Positions 30,741-38,716 of a stretch of 38,716 nt of DNA are shown here, in pieces. Source of the stretch: Bacillota bacterium. Its GTDB lineage: Bacteria; Bacillota; Clostridia; Christensenellales; Aristaeellaceae. The notes beneath the pieces are model-generated. The model ran no database searches. It worked only from the letters and a program-made list of their open reading frames with translations, and was not told the origin of the DNA. The position numbers were made by a program, and so were the translations under genes. Positions within the stretch are counted from its first letter, which is position 1. The number at the start of each line of letters is the position of its first letter. The stretch is from assembly GCA_023460055.1 (NCBI GenBank), contig JAEWRJ010000144.1:1-38716 (forward strand). Reading direction: 5' to 3'.

Positions 30741-31013
30741 ATGCCCGCGCTAAAGCAGACCATCCCCGCGCCGCAGGCGGTGCGCGCCTATCTGGGCGTA
30801 TATTGCTATACCGATGACCAAGGATCAGTAACACCCGTCAAAATACGCTGGGAGGACGGGCGGGAGTGGGAGATTGACCGCGTACTCGAAGTTCGGCCGG
30901 CGGCAGCCCGCAAGGCAGGCGGTGTCGGTATCCGTTACCTGGTGCAGATCGGGCACCACCAACGTGAGCTGTTTTGGACCGATGGACGATGGTTTACTGA
31001 GGTCAGCGTGTGA
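30741..31013 (+). CDS. Unknown protein in the SOS cassette
   Basis: A 90-residue protein with mostly beta-strand character (AYLGVYCYTDDQGSVTPVKIRWEDGREWEIDRVLEV, then IRYLVQIGHHQRELFWTDGRWFTEV). I do not recognise it by a name; similar short proteins, including YolD-like ones, follow Y-family polymerases in Bacillota. AAAGGAGG precedes the ATG. It lies 24 bases after dinB and 25 before the YedK gene, so it is part of the SOS operon. A role as a polymerase accessory or regulator is inferred from position. Confidence 0.72.
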   Translation: MPALKQTIPAPQAVRAYLGVYCYTDDQGSVTPVKIRWEDGREWEIDRVLEVRPAAARKAGGVGIRYLVQIGHHQRELFWTDGRWFTEVSV

Positions 31014-31038
31014 TATATTATGAAGGAGGTGATAGATC

Positions 31039-31611
31039 ATGTGCGGTCGATTTTGGACGATTTCGGATGCTGAATGGCAAGAAGCCGTTGAGGCCCTCCG
31101 CAGGCTGCAGGAGCGGTATCCCGACCGCGATGTGCCCGTGGGGCTGATCGTGCCGACGCTTCCGGCGGCTGTCATCGCGCCGGACGGTCTGGCCATCATG
31201 ACCTTCAGCTACAAAAACCCCTATGACAATAAGCGGCTGATCAACGCGCGGGCGGAAACGGTTCTGGAGAAGCCCACCTTTTCATCTTCCATGAAGAAGG
31301 GCCTGCGCTGTATCGTGCCGGCCTCGGCGTTTCACGAGCCTTCTCCCGATAAGAAGGGCCGCCGCTTTACGGCCAGGGATGGCGCCATGCTGCGGATGGC
31401 GGCGCTCTACCGCCCCGCAGGCGGCGCGGACGGCGAGTTTGTCATCATCACCAGGCAGGCCGATGCCTTCATATCGCCCTATCATGACCGCATGCCGCTT
31501 CTCTTGAGCAGCCCGGAGCTGTGCGAGGCCTGGCTGCGCTCGGACACGCTGGCCCAGACCATGCTTGAGTTGTATCAGGAAGTTCCGCTGGATGTGAATG
31601 TACCTGCTTAG
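31039..31611 (+). CDS. yedK: SOS response-associated peptidase (YedK/HMCES)
   Basis: A 190-residue SRAP-domain protein that forms a covalent bond with abasic sites in single-stranded DNA. Cys2 (MCGRF) is the DNA-linking residue after removal of Met1. INARAETVLEKPTF carries the conserved Asn, IVPASAFHEPS the active-site Glu in place of GFYEW, and FISPYHDRMPLLLS the catalytic His. The length is slightly short of typical E. coli YedK (222). AAGGAGGTGAT precedes the ATG. It is the third gene of the LexA-controlled cassette, which thus combines bypass synthesis and abasic-site protection. Confidence 0.95.
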   Translation: MCGRFWTISDAEWQEAVEALRRLQERYPDRDVPVGLIVPTLPAAVIAPDGLAIMTFSYKNPYDNKRLINARAETVLEKPTFSSSMKKGLRCIVPASAFHEPSPDKKGRRFTARDGAMLRMAALYRPAGGADGEFVIITRQADAFISPYHDRMPLLLSSPELCEAWLRSDTLAQTMLELYQEVPLDVNVPA

Positions 31612-31642
31612 AGAAGAAGCGCCCGATCAGGACAAACGGTAT

Positions 31643-31674
31643 GCAAAAACACGCCCGATGCGGCGTGTTTTTGC
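31643..31674 (+). terminator. Terminator of the SOS cassette
   Basis: A perfect 13-bp stem (GCAAAAACACGCC with GGCGTGTTTTTGC) around a CGATGC loop. The A/T-rich arm supplies TTTTT on the plus strand and likewise on the minus. Confidence 0.85.
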
Positions 31675-31785
31675 GTGAAACCTTCAGTTGTCCCGGCGAA
31701 AGGACCGTCGCAAGCAGGAAAAGCCCAATCGGCCTTTGCGGGCAATTTCTCACCTTGTTGATGGATCCGCCAATACGCTTGCCGC

Positions 31786-32334
31786 TTACAGCAGGAATTT
31801 GTCCGCGCTCATCCTGGGCTTGGGGTATTCCTGCTCGCGCAGGGTCTCCGGCAGCGCCGCGACGTCGCTGGGCCAGCCCACCGCGATGACTTCAATGATA
31901 TCCAGATCCTCGGGGATCCGGAAGATCTCGCTGGCTTTCTCTTTGTCAAAGCCGGCCATCGGGTGCGCGTAGAGGCCGCGGCTCTCGGCTTCCAGGAAGA
32001 GGAAGCCGGCCGCGCATCCGGCGTCCGACAGGTGCCAGGCATTGTCCTTGCCGTTTTGCGTGAAGGTCTTTTTGCTCATCAAGAGGATGAGCGCCGCGGC
32101 TTCGCCGGCCCAGCTTTGGTTCTTTGGCGTCAGGCAGCTGCTGAGCAGTTCAAAGCGCTCGTCCTGCGCGATCAAGAAGCGCCAGGGCTGCTCGTTAAAA
32201 CAGGAGGGGGCAAAGCTGGCCGCCTCCACCAGGGCCATCAGAGTGTCATGGCTGACCGGCTTGCCGGCCATCGCTCGCGCGCAAAAGCGCGTCGAAATGA
32301 TGGGGAGCTTATCGTACTTCGCGTCTCTTGGCAT
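31786..32334 (-). CDS. Nitroreductase family protein
   Basis: A 182-residue FMN-dependent nitroreductase-like enzyme. STRFCARAMAGKPVSHDTLMALVEAASFAPSCFNEQPWRFLI is the standard N-terminal FMN-binding region, with the early Arg and the PSxxNxQPW motif. DAGCAAGFLFLEAESRGLYAHPMAGF is the second conserved block, and VIAVGWPSD the third. It likely transfers hydride from NAD(P)H to quinones, nitro compounds or enones. The ATG at 32334 is preceded by a GAAAGAGGGA site. It converges with the SOS cassette. Confidence 0.92.
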   Translation of the reverse strand: MPRDAKYDKLPIISTRFCARAMAGKPVSHDTLMALVEAASFAPSCFNEQPWRFLIAQDERFELLSSCLTPKNQSWAGEAAALILLMSKKTFTQNGKDNAWHLSDAGCAAGFLFLEAESRGLYAHPMAGFDKEKASEIFRIPEDLDIIEVIAVGWPSDVAALPETLREQEYPKPRMSADKFLL

Positions 32335-32397
32335 ATTGCTGTCCCTCTTTCTTTTATCAGCGGCTGCTTTGCCGCGGGTCAGTCAAGTACCCGAAGG

Positions 32398-33330
32398 TCA
32401 GAACATCTTCTTGCGCCACAATAGGATAAAGGCGATGGAGGCGGTGATGACGGATATGGCCAGGACAATATAGAACCCAAACGGCGAGTTGGAAAACGGG
32501 ACAGATACGTTCATCCCCCAGAAGGAGGCAAAGAGGGCAGGGACTGACAGCAGAACTGTCAAGCTGGTCAGCACCTTCATGACAATGTTGAGGTTGTTGC
32601 TGATGATAGAGGCATAGGCATCCATTGTGCCCGAGAGGATATCACGGTAGATGGTGCACATCTCCATGGCCTGCCTGTTTTCTATGATGACATCATCCAG
32701 CAGGTCTCCCCCTTCGGGGAGCTGCTTGATGGATTCGAGGCGCACCATCTTTTCCAGCACCACCTCATTGCCTTTCAGGGAGGTGCTGAAGAAAACCAGT
32801 GATTTTTCCAGCTTCATCATTTGAAGCAGTTCCTTGTTGCGCAGGGATTTTTCCAGTTTGTTCTGCACGGTCATGCTGGCCTTGTCAACCTGCCTCAGGT
32901 AGGAAAGAAACATTGACGCGTTGCGGTTAAGCAGCTGCAGGATGAAGCGGAAGCGCCTTTCAGTGGAGAACCCCCGTATCCGCTCCTCGGTAAAATCGGT
33001 GATGATCGAGGCCTCCTGCGTCGCGACGGTGATGATGACATCATCAACCAGCACGATGCCGATGGGGAGCGTGCTGTAGATGTATCCGCTGCCTTCTTTT
33101 TCCATAAAGGGGGTATCCACGATGATGAGTGTCTGGTCGTCATCATGCTCAAGGCGCGCTCTTTCCTCAACGTCCAGAGCGGCTGACAGATAGGTGGGAT
33201 CCAGCTTGAAGCGGGTCGTCAACCCGTCGATTTCTTCCTTTGTAGGGTTTTGCAGATGCACCCAGCAGCCCTTTTCAAGCGTGGGACATGTGATCAAGTG
33301 CTGATCGACTGTCTTGTATATTCTTTTCAT
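32398..33330 (-). CDS. corA: CorA-family magnesium/divalent cation transporter
   Basis: A 310-residue CorA-like channel. The long cytoplasmic N-terminal domain (to about residue 250) contains GCWVHLQNPTKEEID and the stalk helices; two C-terminal membrane segments follow. The GMN signature appears in FASFWGMNVSVPFSNSPFG between the helices, and the C-terminus is RKKMF (basic). Magnesium is the usual ion, but Co or Zn cannot be excluded. The ATG at 33330 follows AGG and seven bases. A promoter 180 bases upstream and a terminator-like hairpin just before the ATG suggest leader-mediated control. Confidence 0.93.
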   Translation of the reverse strand: MKRIYKTVDQHLITCPTLEKGCWVHLQNPTKEEIDGLTTRFKLDPTYLSAALDVEERARLEHDDDQTLIIVDTPFMEKEGSGYIYSTLPIGIVLVDDVIITVATQEASIITDFTEERIRGFSTERRFRFILQLLNRNASMFLSYLRQVDKASMTVQNKLEKSLRNKELLQMMKLEKSLVFFSTSLKGNEVVLEKMVRLESIKQLPEGGDLLDDVIIENRQAMEMCTIYRDILSGTMDAYASIISNNLNIVMKVLTSLTVLLSVPALFASFWGMNVSVPFSNSPFGFYIVLAISVITASIAFILLWRKKMF

Positions 33331-33510
33331 CAAAAAACCTGCCTTTCGTGCGGCGTGCGCGCTTCAAGGCAGGTCCCGACATGAAGGATACTTTATGTCC
33401 CGGGAGCTGTCCGCAAAAGCGCGCGTTGATCCGCCTGATGTTGATTACCGTATGGGTCGGCTTCCACAGAAACAGTCTCCTTCCGATTCGTTTTCGCGAT
33501 GATATTGGCC
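33331..33510 (-). promoter_or_regulatory. Candidate regulatory leader (attenuator/riboswitch-like) of corA
   Basis: On the minus strand a promoter (33517-33545) gives a leader of about 180 nt. It ends in CCTGCCTT (33373-33366) pairing with AAGGCAGG (33345-33338) followed at once by TTTTTTG and the corA ATG, a terminator-shaped hairpin that also holds the AGG ribosome site. Its loop contains AAGCGCGC (33364-33357), exactly complementary to an upstream GCGCGCTT (33424-33417), so an alternative fold exists. A second stem TCCCG-ACAT/ATGTCGGGA lies just upstream. It does not look like an M-box. Confidence 0.6.
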
Positions 33511-33516
33511 GATTTC

Positions 33517-33545
33517 ATGATACGTCGGAACCGGTATGATGTCAA
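33517..33545 (-). promoter_or_regulatory. corA promoter
   Basis: On the minus strand: perfect TTGACA (33545-33540), a 17-base spacer, TATCAT (33522-33517). Start near 33510. Confidence 0.82.
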
Positions 33546-33738
33546 TTGAGATATCCTTCCCGCCTTTACCTTTAGGAGGAGCCGGCGGTGCTGACCGGCC
33601 TTCCGCAGATAGATGTCACTGCTTTCATTCTTCTCTTGGCAGAACCGTCAAATTGTGGTAAAAATCAAGCAGGGACTTTACTTCACGGAACCGATGGGGA
33701 AACTGTACGCCGGAATACTATCAAAGAGGTCAAGACGC

Positions 33739-35289
33739 ATGGAACTCAAAAGGCTCAGGCCCGGATTTATTCTGGCGTGGTGCGCCGTCATGGCGGCAGG
33801 CGCTGTTCTGCTGCTGACGGGTATCACCAGTGAGGGGCTATGGTATGACGAATCCTATACCGGGTCGCTCGTTCGGCAGTCTTTTTCAAGCATCATCCAT
33901 GTCACAGGCGGGGATAATCACCCGCCGCTTTACTATCTGGCGCTTCGGGTCTTTACCCTGATGCTGGGCAATACGGTATTCACCCTGCGCCTTTTTTCGG
34001 TGATCGGCGCTTTGGCGCTGGCGGCGCTGGGTATAGGGCCAGTACAGCGCGCGCTGGGCGGCCGTGTCGGATTTATCTATACAGTACTTATCCTGGCGAT
34101 GCCCATTACCATCGCCATGGCGCAGGAGGCCAGGATGTACACCTGGGCTGCTTTTCTGGTCACGGGAAGCGCGCTGTACGGATATTTTGGCTGGCTGGAT
34201 GGGAAGAGGAAGGATTGGATCCTTTTCGGTATCTTTACCGCCGCGGCGGCCTATACCCACTACTATGCCTTGCTGGCAGTAGCTCTGCTGGGCTTGATCC
34301 TTCTGGCGGCGATGATCGCGGGGAAAAGGCGGCTTGACCCTTTCCTGTACACCGTCGGGGCTGTGACGCTCTTATACATTCCCTGGCTGATCAAGCTGGC
34401 AGGCGCTATCGGCCGTGTCAAGGGGAGTTACTGGATCCCGCCGGTCACGGGCAAGGTGATAGGACAGGTGTTCACCTACCCTTTCAGCAACAAGTTTTTC
34501 ATCCCTGTGCTGCCGGCCCTGCACTCGATTGGCTTCGTGATCGCGCTTATTGTTATTGGGCTTGGCATGGCCACCCAAATCTGGAAGCGAGACAAAGGGG
34601 CGCTGATGGCCCTGATCGCCCTGGCAGTCTATCTGCTGACCATCGTCACGGGCATCGCGGCCTCCTGGCTGATCCGCCCGGTGTTGGTGGAACGATATAT
34701 GGTCCCGGTGCTGGGGCTGTTTATCATAGCCCTGGCGTACGGCGCGGCCGGCCTTGACTGGAAGTTGACTCCATCCGTAGTCGCGGTGATACTGATTCTG
34801 GCTATATCCGGCGCGCAGATCCGGAACACGCTCAGCAACCGTTTCAACGGCCCGATGCGAGAAGCCGTTGAAGCGCTTGATGTGCAGCCGGGAGACATCT
34901 TCCTGCATACGGATGAACACACCATCGGGACCTTTAGCTACTATTACCCCGATCATATGAATTACTACTATATCAGCCATGGAAATGGCGGCTTCAGCAA
35001 CTTTGACGCCTTCCGGCCCAACGGGTTAGTCGTCCGGTCGCTAGATGAGGTGCCCAAGGATCAGCGGGTGTGGATGGTTTACCGCCCCGATGGGATCGAT
35101 ACCGTGTCGGTGCCCATCTGGGTAAGAACGGGCAAGCTGAAAGTGGAGGGCAGTCCCCGCGCCTTCCGCCTGCCCTATTCCTGGTACGGGTTTACGGTGT
35201 ACAAGGCGGCGTTCCCTCAGGATACATCAGGGGAAGCCCTGCCCGGTGATATCGCTGCCGCCGCTTCAACCGGCTCCGGGGGCGATTGA
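33739..35289 (+). CDS. Membrane glycosyltransferase, GT39/PMT-like
   Basis: A 516-residue polytopic protein of the dolichyl-phosphate-mannose-protein mannosyltransferase-like (PMT_2, GT-C) class, moving sugar from a lipid phosphate to an extracellular acceptor. The first loop after the first helix has WYDESYTG (Asp-Glu of the GT-C active site) and GGDNHPPLYYLALR, the usual HPPLYY motif. About ten to eleven helices follow; the last 100 residues are an outer hydrophilic domain (TDEHTIGTFSYYYPD). The ATG at 33739 has GAGGT ahead. A GTG frame from 33588 (81 codons, strong AGGAGG) overlaps the region; it is of doubtful meaning. Confidence 0.88.
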   Translation: MELKRLRPGFILAWCAVMAAGAVLLLTGITSEGLWYDESYTGSLVRQSFSSIIHVTGGDNHPPLYYLALRVFTLMLGNTVFTLRLFSVIGALALAALGIGPVQRALGGRVGFIYTVLILAMPITIAMAQEARMYTWAAFLVTGSALYGYFGWLDGKRKDWILFGIFTAAAAYTHYYALLAVALLGLILLAAMIAGKRRLDPFLYTVGAVTLLYIPWLIKLAGAIGRVKGSYWIPPVTGKVIGQVFTYPFSNKFFIPVLPALHSIGFVIALIVIGLGMATQIWKRDKGALMALIALAVYLLTIVTGIAASWLIRPVLVERYMVPVLGLFIIALAYGAAGLDWKLTPSVVAVILILAISGAQIRNTLSNRFNGPMREAVEALDVQPGDIFLHTDEHTIGTFSYYYPDHMNYYYISHGNGGFSNFDAFRPNGLVVRSLDEVPKDQRVWMVYRPDGIDTVSVPIWVRTGKLKVEGSPRAFRLPYSWYGFTVYKAAFPQDTSGEALPGDIAAAASTGSGGD

Positions 35290-35342
35290 GGAGAAGCGGC
35301 GCTCGGCTGTCTCATCATGCATTCAGCAATCGGAGGTGAACC

Positions 35343-36716
35343 ATGATTTCGCAGGAACGGATCCGGCCCCTCAACCTTCAGACCATCCTGGCAGACCGGC
35401 CCTATGTGCTGTACTGGATGCAGAGCGCGCAGCGCGCGGCCTGCAACCACGCGCTGGAATATGCCCTGACGCAGGCCAACCTGCTGCGCAAGCCGCTGCT
35501 GGTGTATTTCGGCGTCACGGATAGCTTTCCCGAGGCTAATGAGCGGCACTATCGCTTCATGCTGGAGGGGCTGAGGGAAACCCAGGCAGATCTGGAAGCG
35601 CGCGGCATCCGCCTGCTTACGCTGCGCGCTTCGCCTGAGGCGGGGGCGCTGACGCTTTCAAGATCGGCCGCTATGGTGATAACGGACCGGGGTTACCTTC
35701 GCGTGGAACGGCAATGGCGGGATACGCTGGTGGGCGGGGCTGACTGCCTGGTCACCCAGGTGGAGACAAACGTGATCGTCCCGGTGGAAACGGCCTCGGA
35801 CAAGGAGGAGTACGCCGCGGCGACCCTGCGGCCGAAGATCCGCCGGCTGATCGGCTTCTTTGACGATCCCCCCGAAGAAGAGGAGGTTCTGCTGCCCTCT
35901 CTGGCGCTGAGCCTTTCCTTTGAAGCGCTGGATCTGACGGACATCGATGCCGCGCTGGGGCTGCTGAACATTGACAGGTCCCTGCGGCCGGCCTCTATTC
36001 GCGGCGGGGCGTCGGAGGGGAAGCGGCTGCTGGACACGTTCATACGGGATAAGCTCCCCCGCTACGCGGGGCAAGCCAACGACCCGGGGGAGGATCTGTC
36101 TTCCGGGCTGAGCTCCTATCTGCACTTTGGGCAGATTTCGCCGCTGGAGGTCATGGCGGCCTTAAAGGATGAATCGGGTGAGAACCGGGACGCCTTTGTG
36201 GAGGAGCTGACAGTGCGGCGGGAGTTGAGCATGAATTTTACGCAGTATAACCCCGCCTATGACGAATATGAGTCGCTCCCCGCCTGGGCCAGGGCAACGC
36301 TTGAAAAGCACGGCGAGGATCCCAGGCCTTATGTATACACCAGGGACGAGCTTGACGGCGCGCGTACCCATGACCCTTACTGGAACGCGGCCCAGCGCGA
36401 AATGGTGCTCACCGGCAGGATGCACGGCTACATGCGCATGTATTGGGGCAAGAAGCTGCTGGAGTGGGGGAGAACGCCGCGGGAGGCGTTTTACACCGCG
36501 CTGTCGCTCAACAACCGCTACTGCCTGGACGGCAGGGATCCCAATAGTTTCGCCGGCATCGCGTGGTGCTTTGGTAAGCACGACAGGCCTTGGGGCGAGC
36601 GGAATATATTTGGCAGTGTCCGCTATATGAACGCCAAAGGGCTGGAGCGCAAGTTCGACATGCGGCGCTATCTGGAGCGTGTCGAGGGGCTGGAAGAGGC
36701 GCCGGGCCGGACTTGA
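35343..36716 (+). CDS. Deoxyribodipyrimidine photolyase, class II
   Basis: A 457-residue light-driven CPD-repair flavoprotein. The N-terminal Rossmann-like domain has YVLYWMQSAQRAACNHALEYAL, the class II start. The C-terminal FAD domain has LSSYLHFGQISPLEV, FTQYNPAYDEYESLPAWA, and the class II signature LNNRYCLDGRDPNSFAGIAWCFGKHDRPWGERNIFGSVRYMN. The Trp-tetrad region and GLERKFDMRRY near the end agree. An anaerobe with a photolyase may meet light or oxygen at times. GGAGG precedes the ATG. Linked to the DUF523 gene, much as E. coli phr adjoins ybgA. Confidence 0.96.
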   Translation: MISQERIRPLNLQTILADRPYVLYWMQSAQRAACNHALEYALTQANLLRKPLLVYFGVTDSFPEANERHYRFMLEGLRETQADLEARGIRLLTLRASPEAGALTLSRSAAMVITDRGYLRVERQWRDTLVGGADCLVTQVETNVIVPVETASDKEEYAAATLRPKIRRLIGFFDDPPEEEEVLLPSLALSLSFEALDLTDIDAALGLLNIDRSLRPASIRGGASEGKRLLDTFIRDKLPRYAGQANDPGEDLSSGLSSYLHFGQISPLEVMAALKDESGENRDAFVEELTVRRELSMNFTQYNPAYDEYESLPAWARATLEKHGEDPRPYVYTRDELDGARTHDPYWNAAQREMVLTGRMHGYMRMYWGKKLLEWGRTPREAFYTALSLNNRYCLDGRDPNSFAGIAWCFGKHDRPWGERNIFGSVRYMNAKGLERKFDMRRYLERVEGLEEAPGRT

Positions 36717-36851
36717 TCATGCCCCTGTACGAGGATACTTTGGCTGTGATACAATGCCGCCAGCAGTACAAGCTTTCATACACCGGATATCCAATCGACC
36801 GCCGCGGTCCCGGCCGGGGCCGGGAACAGGATAAAGGGGGAGGGGCCAGGG

Positions 36852-37844
36852 ATGGACAGAACGGGCATCATCATATCTGACCGGATCACGATCGGTATCA
36901 GCGCCTGCTGCATGGGCAGCCCTGTGCGTTACAACGCCAAGGGCTGGGACATGCTGGCCGGGATGGGGCGCGAGCGCAATGATTTCAAGTGGTGCCCCGT
37001 GTGCCCGGAGTGCGCGGCGGGCCTGGGCGTGCCGAGAGATCCGATCCACCTGACGGGCGGGGACGGTTCCATGGTGTGGCGCGGGGAGACAGAGGTGAAA
37101 AACCGGCACGGCAGGCTGGTCACCGATGACCTGATGTATGGCTCGCTTTCCAGCCAGGAAACCCTGCGGCGCGCGGGTGCCGTGGCCTATGTCTACATGG
37201 ATGGCAGCCCGACCTGCGGCGTGTACCGCACCACGCTTAAATCCACCAAGCGCGGGCATCCGCCGGGCATCTTCGGCTCCCTGCTGCTTGACCAAGGCTA
37301 TTTCCTTATCCCGGCGGCCGACCTGCAAAGCCCCCTGAGGTGGTGGGATTGGCGGCGCAGGCTGCTGGCCTTCTACTGGCTGAAAAACCTCCAGATCACC
37401 GGGAAGGCCGGCCTCTATGACAGCTGGGCCAGGCTCAAGTTCCTCTTTCAGGAGCTGGATAACCCCTGGGCGGCCCAAATGGGCCGCCGGCTGGCCAACA
37501 TGGAAGGGCAGCCGGACGCGGCCTTCATGGATGAATTCAGGGCCCAGGCGCTGGATATCCTGCGCAAGCCATCCACGACCAAGCGCATCACCAACAGCCT
37601 GTGGAAGAACTATTCCTACTACCGCAAGCGCATGGGGAAGACGGTCGAAGGCATCAACACGCCTGATTTCCAGCGCAACATCACCACCATCGCCAAGGAA
37701 CTGGTCACCATGGAGCGCAAAGCACTGGATGACCAGGTGCTGTTTGGCACCTCCCCGGTCATGTACCGGGAAAAGCGCCGGCTGCCGCGCAAGGAAGAAG
37801 CGGCGGATGCGGCGCAGGATGAGGAGACCCCCGGCGAGGAATGA
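36852..37844 (+). CDS. DUF523 protein with a possible DUF1722-like C-terminal part
   Basis: A 330-residue protein. The N-terminal half is DUF523: IGISACCMGSPVRYNAKG, WCPVCPECAAGLGVPRDPIHL, and DGSPTCGVYRTT, with conserved Cys pairs likely binding Fe-S or zinc. The C-terminal half is helical and basic (RLKFLFQELDNPWAAQMGRRLANMEG) and could be a divergent DUF1722 (YbgA-like) domain, which is often fused to DUF523 and often neighbours photolyase genes. The last 30 residues are charged and disordered. GGGGGAGG lies about eight bases before the ATG. The gene is 135 bases after the photolyase. A repair or tRNA-thiolation link has been suggested for such proteins; not shown here. Confidence 0.8.
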   Translation: MDRTGIIISDRITIGISACCMGSPVRYNAKGWDMLAGMGRERNDFKWCPVCPECAAGLGVPRDPIHLTGGDGSMVWRGETEVKNRHGRLVTDDLMYGSLSSQETLRRAGAVAYVYMDGSPTCGVYRTTLKSTKRGHPPGIFGSLLLDQGYFLIPAADLQSPLRWWDWRRRLLAFYWLKNLQITGKAGLYDSWARLKFLFQELDNPWAAQMGRRLANMEGQPDAAFMDEFRAQALDILRKPSTTKRITNSLWKNYSYYRKRMGKTVEGINTPDFQRNITTIAKELVTMERKALDDQVLFGTSPVMYREKRRLPRKEEAADAAQDEETPGEE

Positions 37845-37879
37845 CCGGCCCTAAATCATGACGCAGTTGAGGTACGACA

Positions 37880-38716
37880 ATGACGTATGACGTGATCGTG
37901 GCGGGCGGCGGCATGGCCGGATTGACCACCGCAGCTTATTTGAGCCGCGCGGGGCAGCGCGTGCTGCTGTGCGAGAAGGAAGATCGCCTGGGCGGCCTGG
38001 TGGGGTCCTTCAGCCATAAAGGATATGTGTTTGACGCCGGCATCCGCGCCATGGAAAATTCGGGCGTGCTGTTTCCCATGCTGCGGCAGCTGGGCCTGGA
38101 AATCCCCTTTGTCAAAAGCGGCGTGACCATCGGCGTGGGTGACGCGCGGGTCAGCCTGGATTCGCAGGAGAGCATCCGGGCTTACCAGGAGATGCTCACA
38201 GCGCAATTCCCGCAGGACAGGGAAGCGCTGGAAGCCTTTATCGCGCTGGTCAAGAAGGCCATGGGGTTCATGGACATCCTCTACGGCATCGACAATCCGC
38301 TGTTTCTGGACAACATGAAGGATCCTCAATACCTGCGCAAAGAGCTGATGCCCTGGATGATCCGCTATATCGCCAATGTGGGGAAGATCAAGCGCTTCAG
38401 CATGCCGGTGAGCGAATGCCTGGAGCCGGTCATGAGCAACAAGGCGCTGATCGATGTGCTGGCCCAGCATTTTTTCAAGAGTACGCCGGCCTTCTTCGCG
38501 CTGAGCTACTTCAGCCTGTATCTGGATTACTGCTATCCCAAAGGCGGCACGGGCAAACTGGCGGAGGCCATGGAAGCGTATATCAGGGATCACGGCGGCG
38601 AGATTCGCGTGTCAACGGAGATCCGCGCCGTCAGCCCCGCTGAAAACACCGCGGAGGACGCGCAGGGGAATACCTATGGGTATCGCCGGCTGGTCTGGTG
38701 CGCGGACCAGAAGGCG
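37880..38716 (+). CDS. NAD(P)/FAD-dependent oxidoreductase, phytoene desaturase-like (partial)
   Basis: The first 279 codons of a flavoprotein that runs off the window. The N-terminus is a dinucleotide-binding fold: DVIVAGGGMAGLTTAAYLSRAG with GxGxxG-type Gly residues, then LLCEKEDRLGGLVGSF, the GG-doublet of FAD amine oxidase/phytoene desaturase families. FDAGIRAMENSG follows. YPKGGTGKLAEAMEAYIRDHGGEIR near residue 220 is the family's second conserved block. GAGG lies eight bases before the ATG. It may oxidise carotenoid-like or other polyenes, or be a generic desaturase-like protein. It begins 35 bases after the DUF523 gene. Confidence 0.9.
   Translation, partial: MTYDVIVAGGGMAGLTTAAYLSRAGQRVLLCEKEDRLGGLVGSFSHKGYVFDAGIRAMENSGVLFPMLRQLGLEIPFVKSGVTIGVGDARVSLDSQESIRAYQEMLTAQFPQDREALEAFIALVKKAMGFMDILYGIDNPLFLDNMKDPQYLRKELMPWMIRYIANVGKIKRFSMPVSECLEPVMSNKALIDVLAQHFFKSTPAFFALSYFSLYLDYCYPKGGTGKLAEAMEAYIRDHGGEIRVSTEIRAVSPAENTAEDAQGNTYGYRRLVWCADQKA

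Noticed and set aside
33331..33510. M-box magnesium riboswitch before corA
   Set aside because: The characteristic M-box conserved segments could not be recognised, so only a generic leader is claimed.
33588..33833. 81-codon GTG frame with a strong AGGAGG upstream of the glycosyltransferase
   Set aside because: It overlaps the start of a clear gene in another frame and its translation looks non-protein-like; kept only as a remark.
1..38716. CRISPR array, tRNA or rRNA genes
   Set aside because: No regularly spaced direct repeats, no tRNA-like cloverleaf with GTTCGA arm and no rRNA signature were noticed.

Overview
The window looks like chromosome of a GC-rich (roughly 55-60 %), anaerobic Gram-positive of the class Clostridia, possibly near Christensenellales. 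The signs are a pyruvate phosphate dikinase end, a perfect CIRCE element beside htpG, reverse rubrerythrin, LexA-box SOS control of the Bacillota type, a Soj/Spo0J-type parAB pair and strong AGGAGG ribosome binding sites. No rRNA, tRNA or CRISPR array was seen. Most genes are housekeeping or metabolic, with small accessory islands.

Layout. 1-2.3 kb: the end of ppdK, a tiny ORF, an SGNH hydrolase, then a promoter-driven structured RNA (about 1686-1895) ahead of a zinc-ribbon gene. 2.3-8 kb: DUF554 membrane protein, aldo/keto reductase, htpG and a divergent HTH/S24-like regulator sharing one CIRCE element between back-to-back promoters, then mutY with an IS30 transposase remnant behind it. 8.4-11.6 kb: an arsenic cluster (ArsR with operator, ArsP-type permease, a decayed DUF2703 gene, a frameshifted small thioredoxin, ACR3 efflux pump). 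11.6-16.65 kb, all minus strand: an EamA exporter, then a compact operon of an unknown gene, parA, parB, a second EamA exporter and an old-yellow-enzyme oxidoreductase.

16.7-18.6 kb: an RluA-type pseudouridine synthase whose promoter implies a leaderless mRNA. It is followed by a gene-poor 0.9 kb holding a consensus promoter, about 550 nt of highly self-complementary sequence ending in a GC-rich hairpin, and a MITE-like inverted repeat. This stretch is the best candidate for an undescribed large noncoding RNA. 18.6-24.7 kb: a tandem PII-like protein with a DUF1538 membrane protein, an orphan winged-helix protein, reverse rubrerythrin, a LigB-type dioxygenase, an orphan FakA-like domain, folA and thyA.

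24.8-28 kb: a SatD/DUF3307 pair behind four evenly arranged 22-bp operators, and a lone PBSX-type terminase large subunit with a small partner but no other phage gene. 28-31.7 kb: a secreted PQQ-type sugar dehydrogenase and an SOS cassette (Y-family polymerase, unknown protein, YedK/HMCES) under a LexA box. 31.7-38.7 kb: nitroreductase, a CorA transporter with a 180-nt leader ending in a terminator-like hairpin directly before its start codon, a GT39-like membrane glycosyltransferase, a class II photolyase next to a DUF523 protein, and the start of a phytoene-desaturase-like flavoprotein.

The genes group into DNA repair and stress (mutY, SOS cassette, photolyase, HtpG, rubrerythrin), metal and arsenic handling, and chromosome segregation. 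All family calls come from reading motifs. No database search was run.
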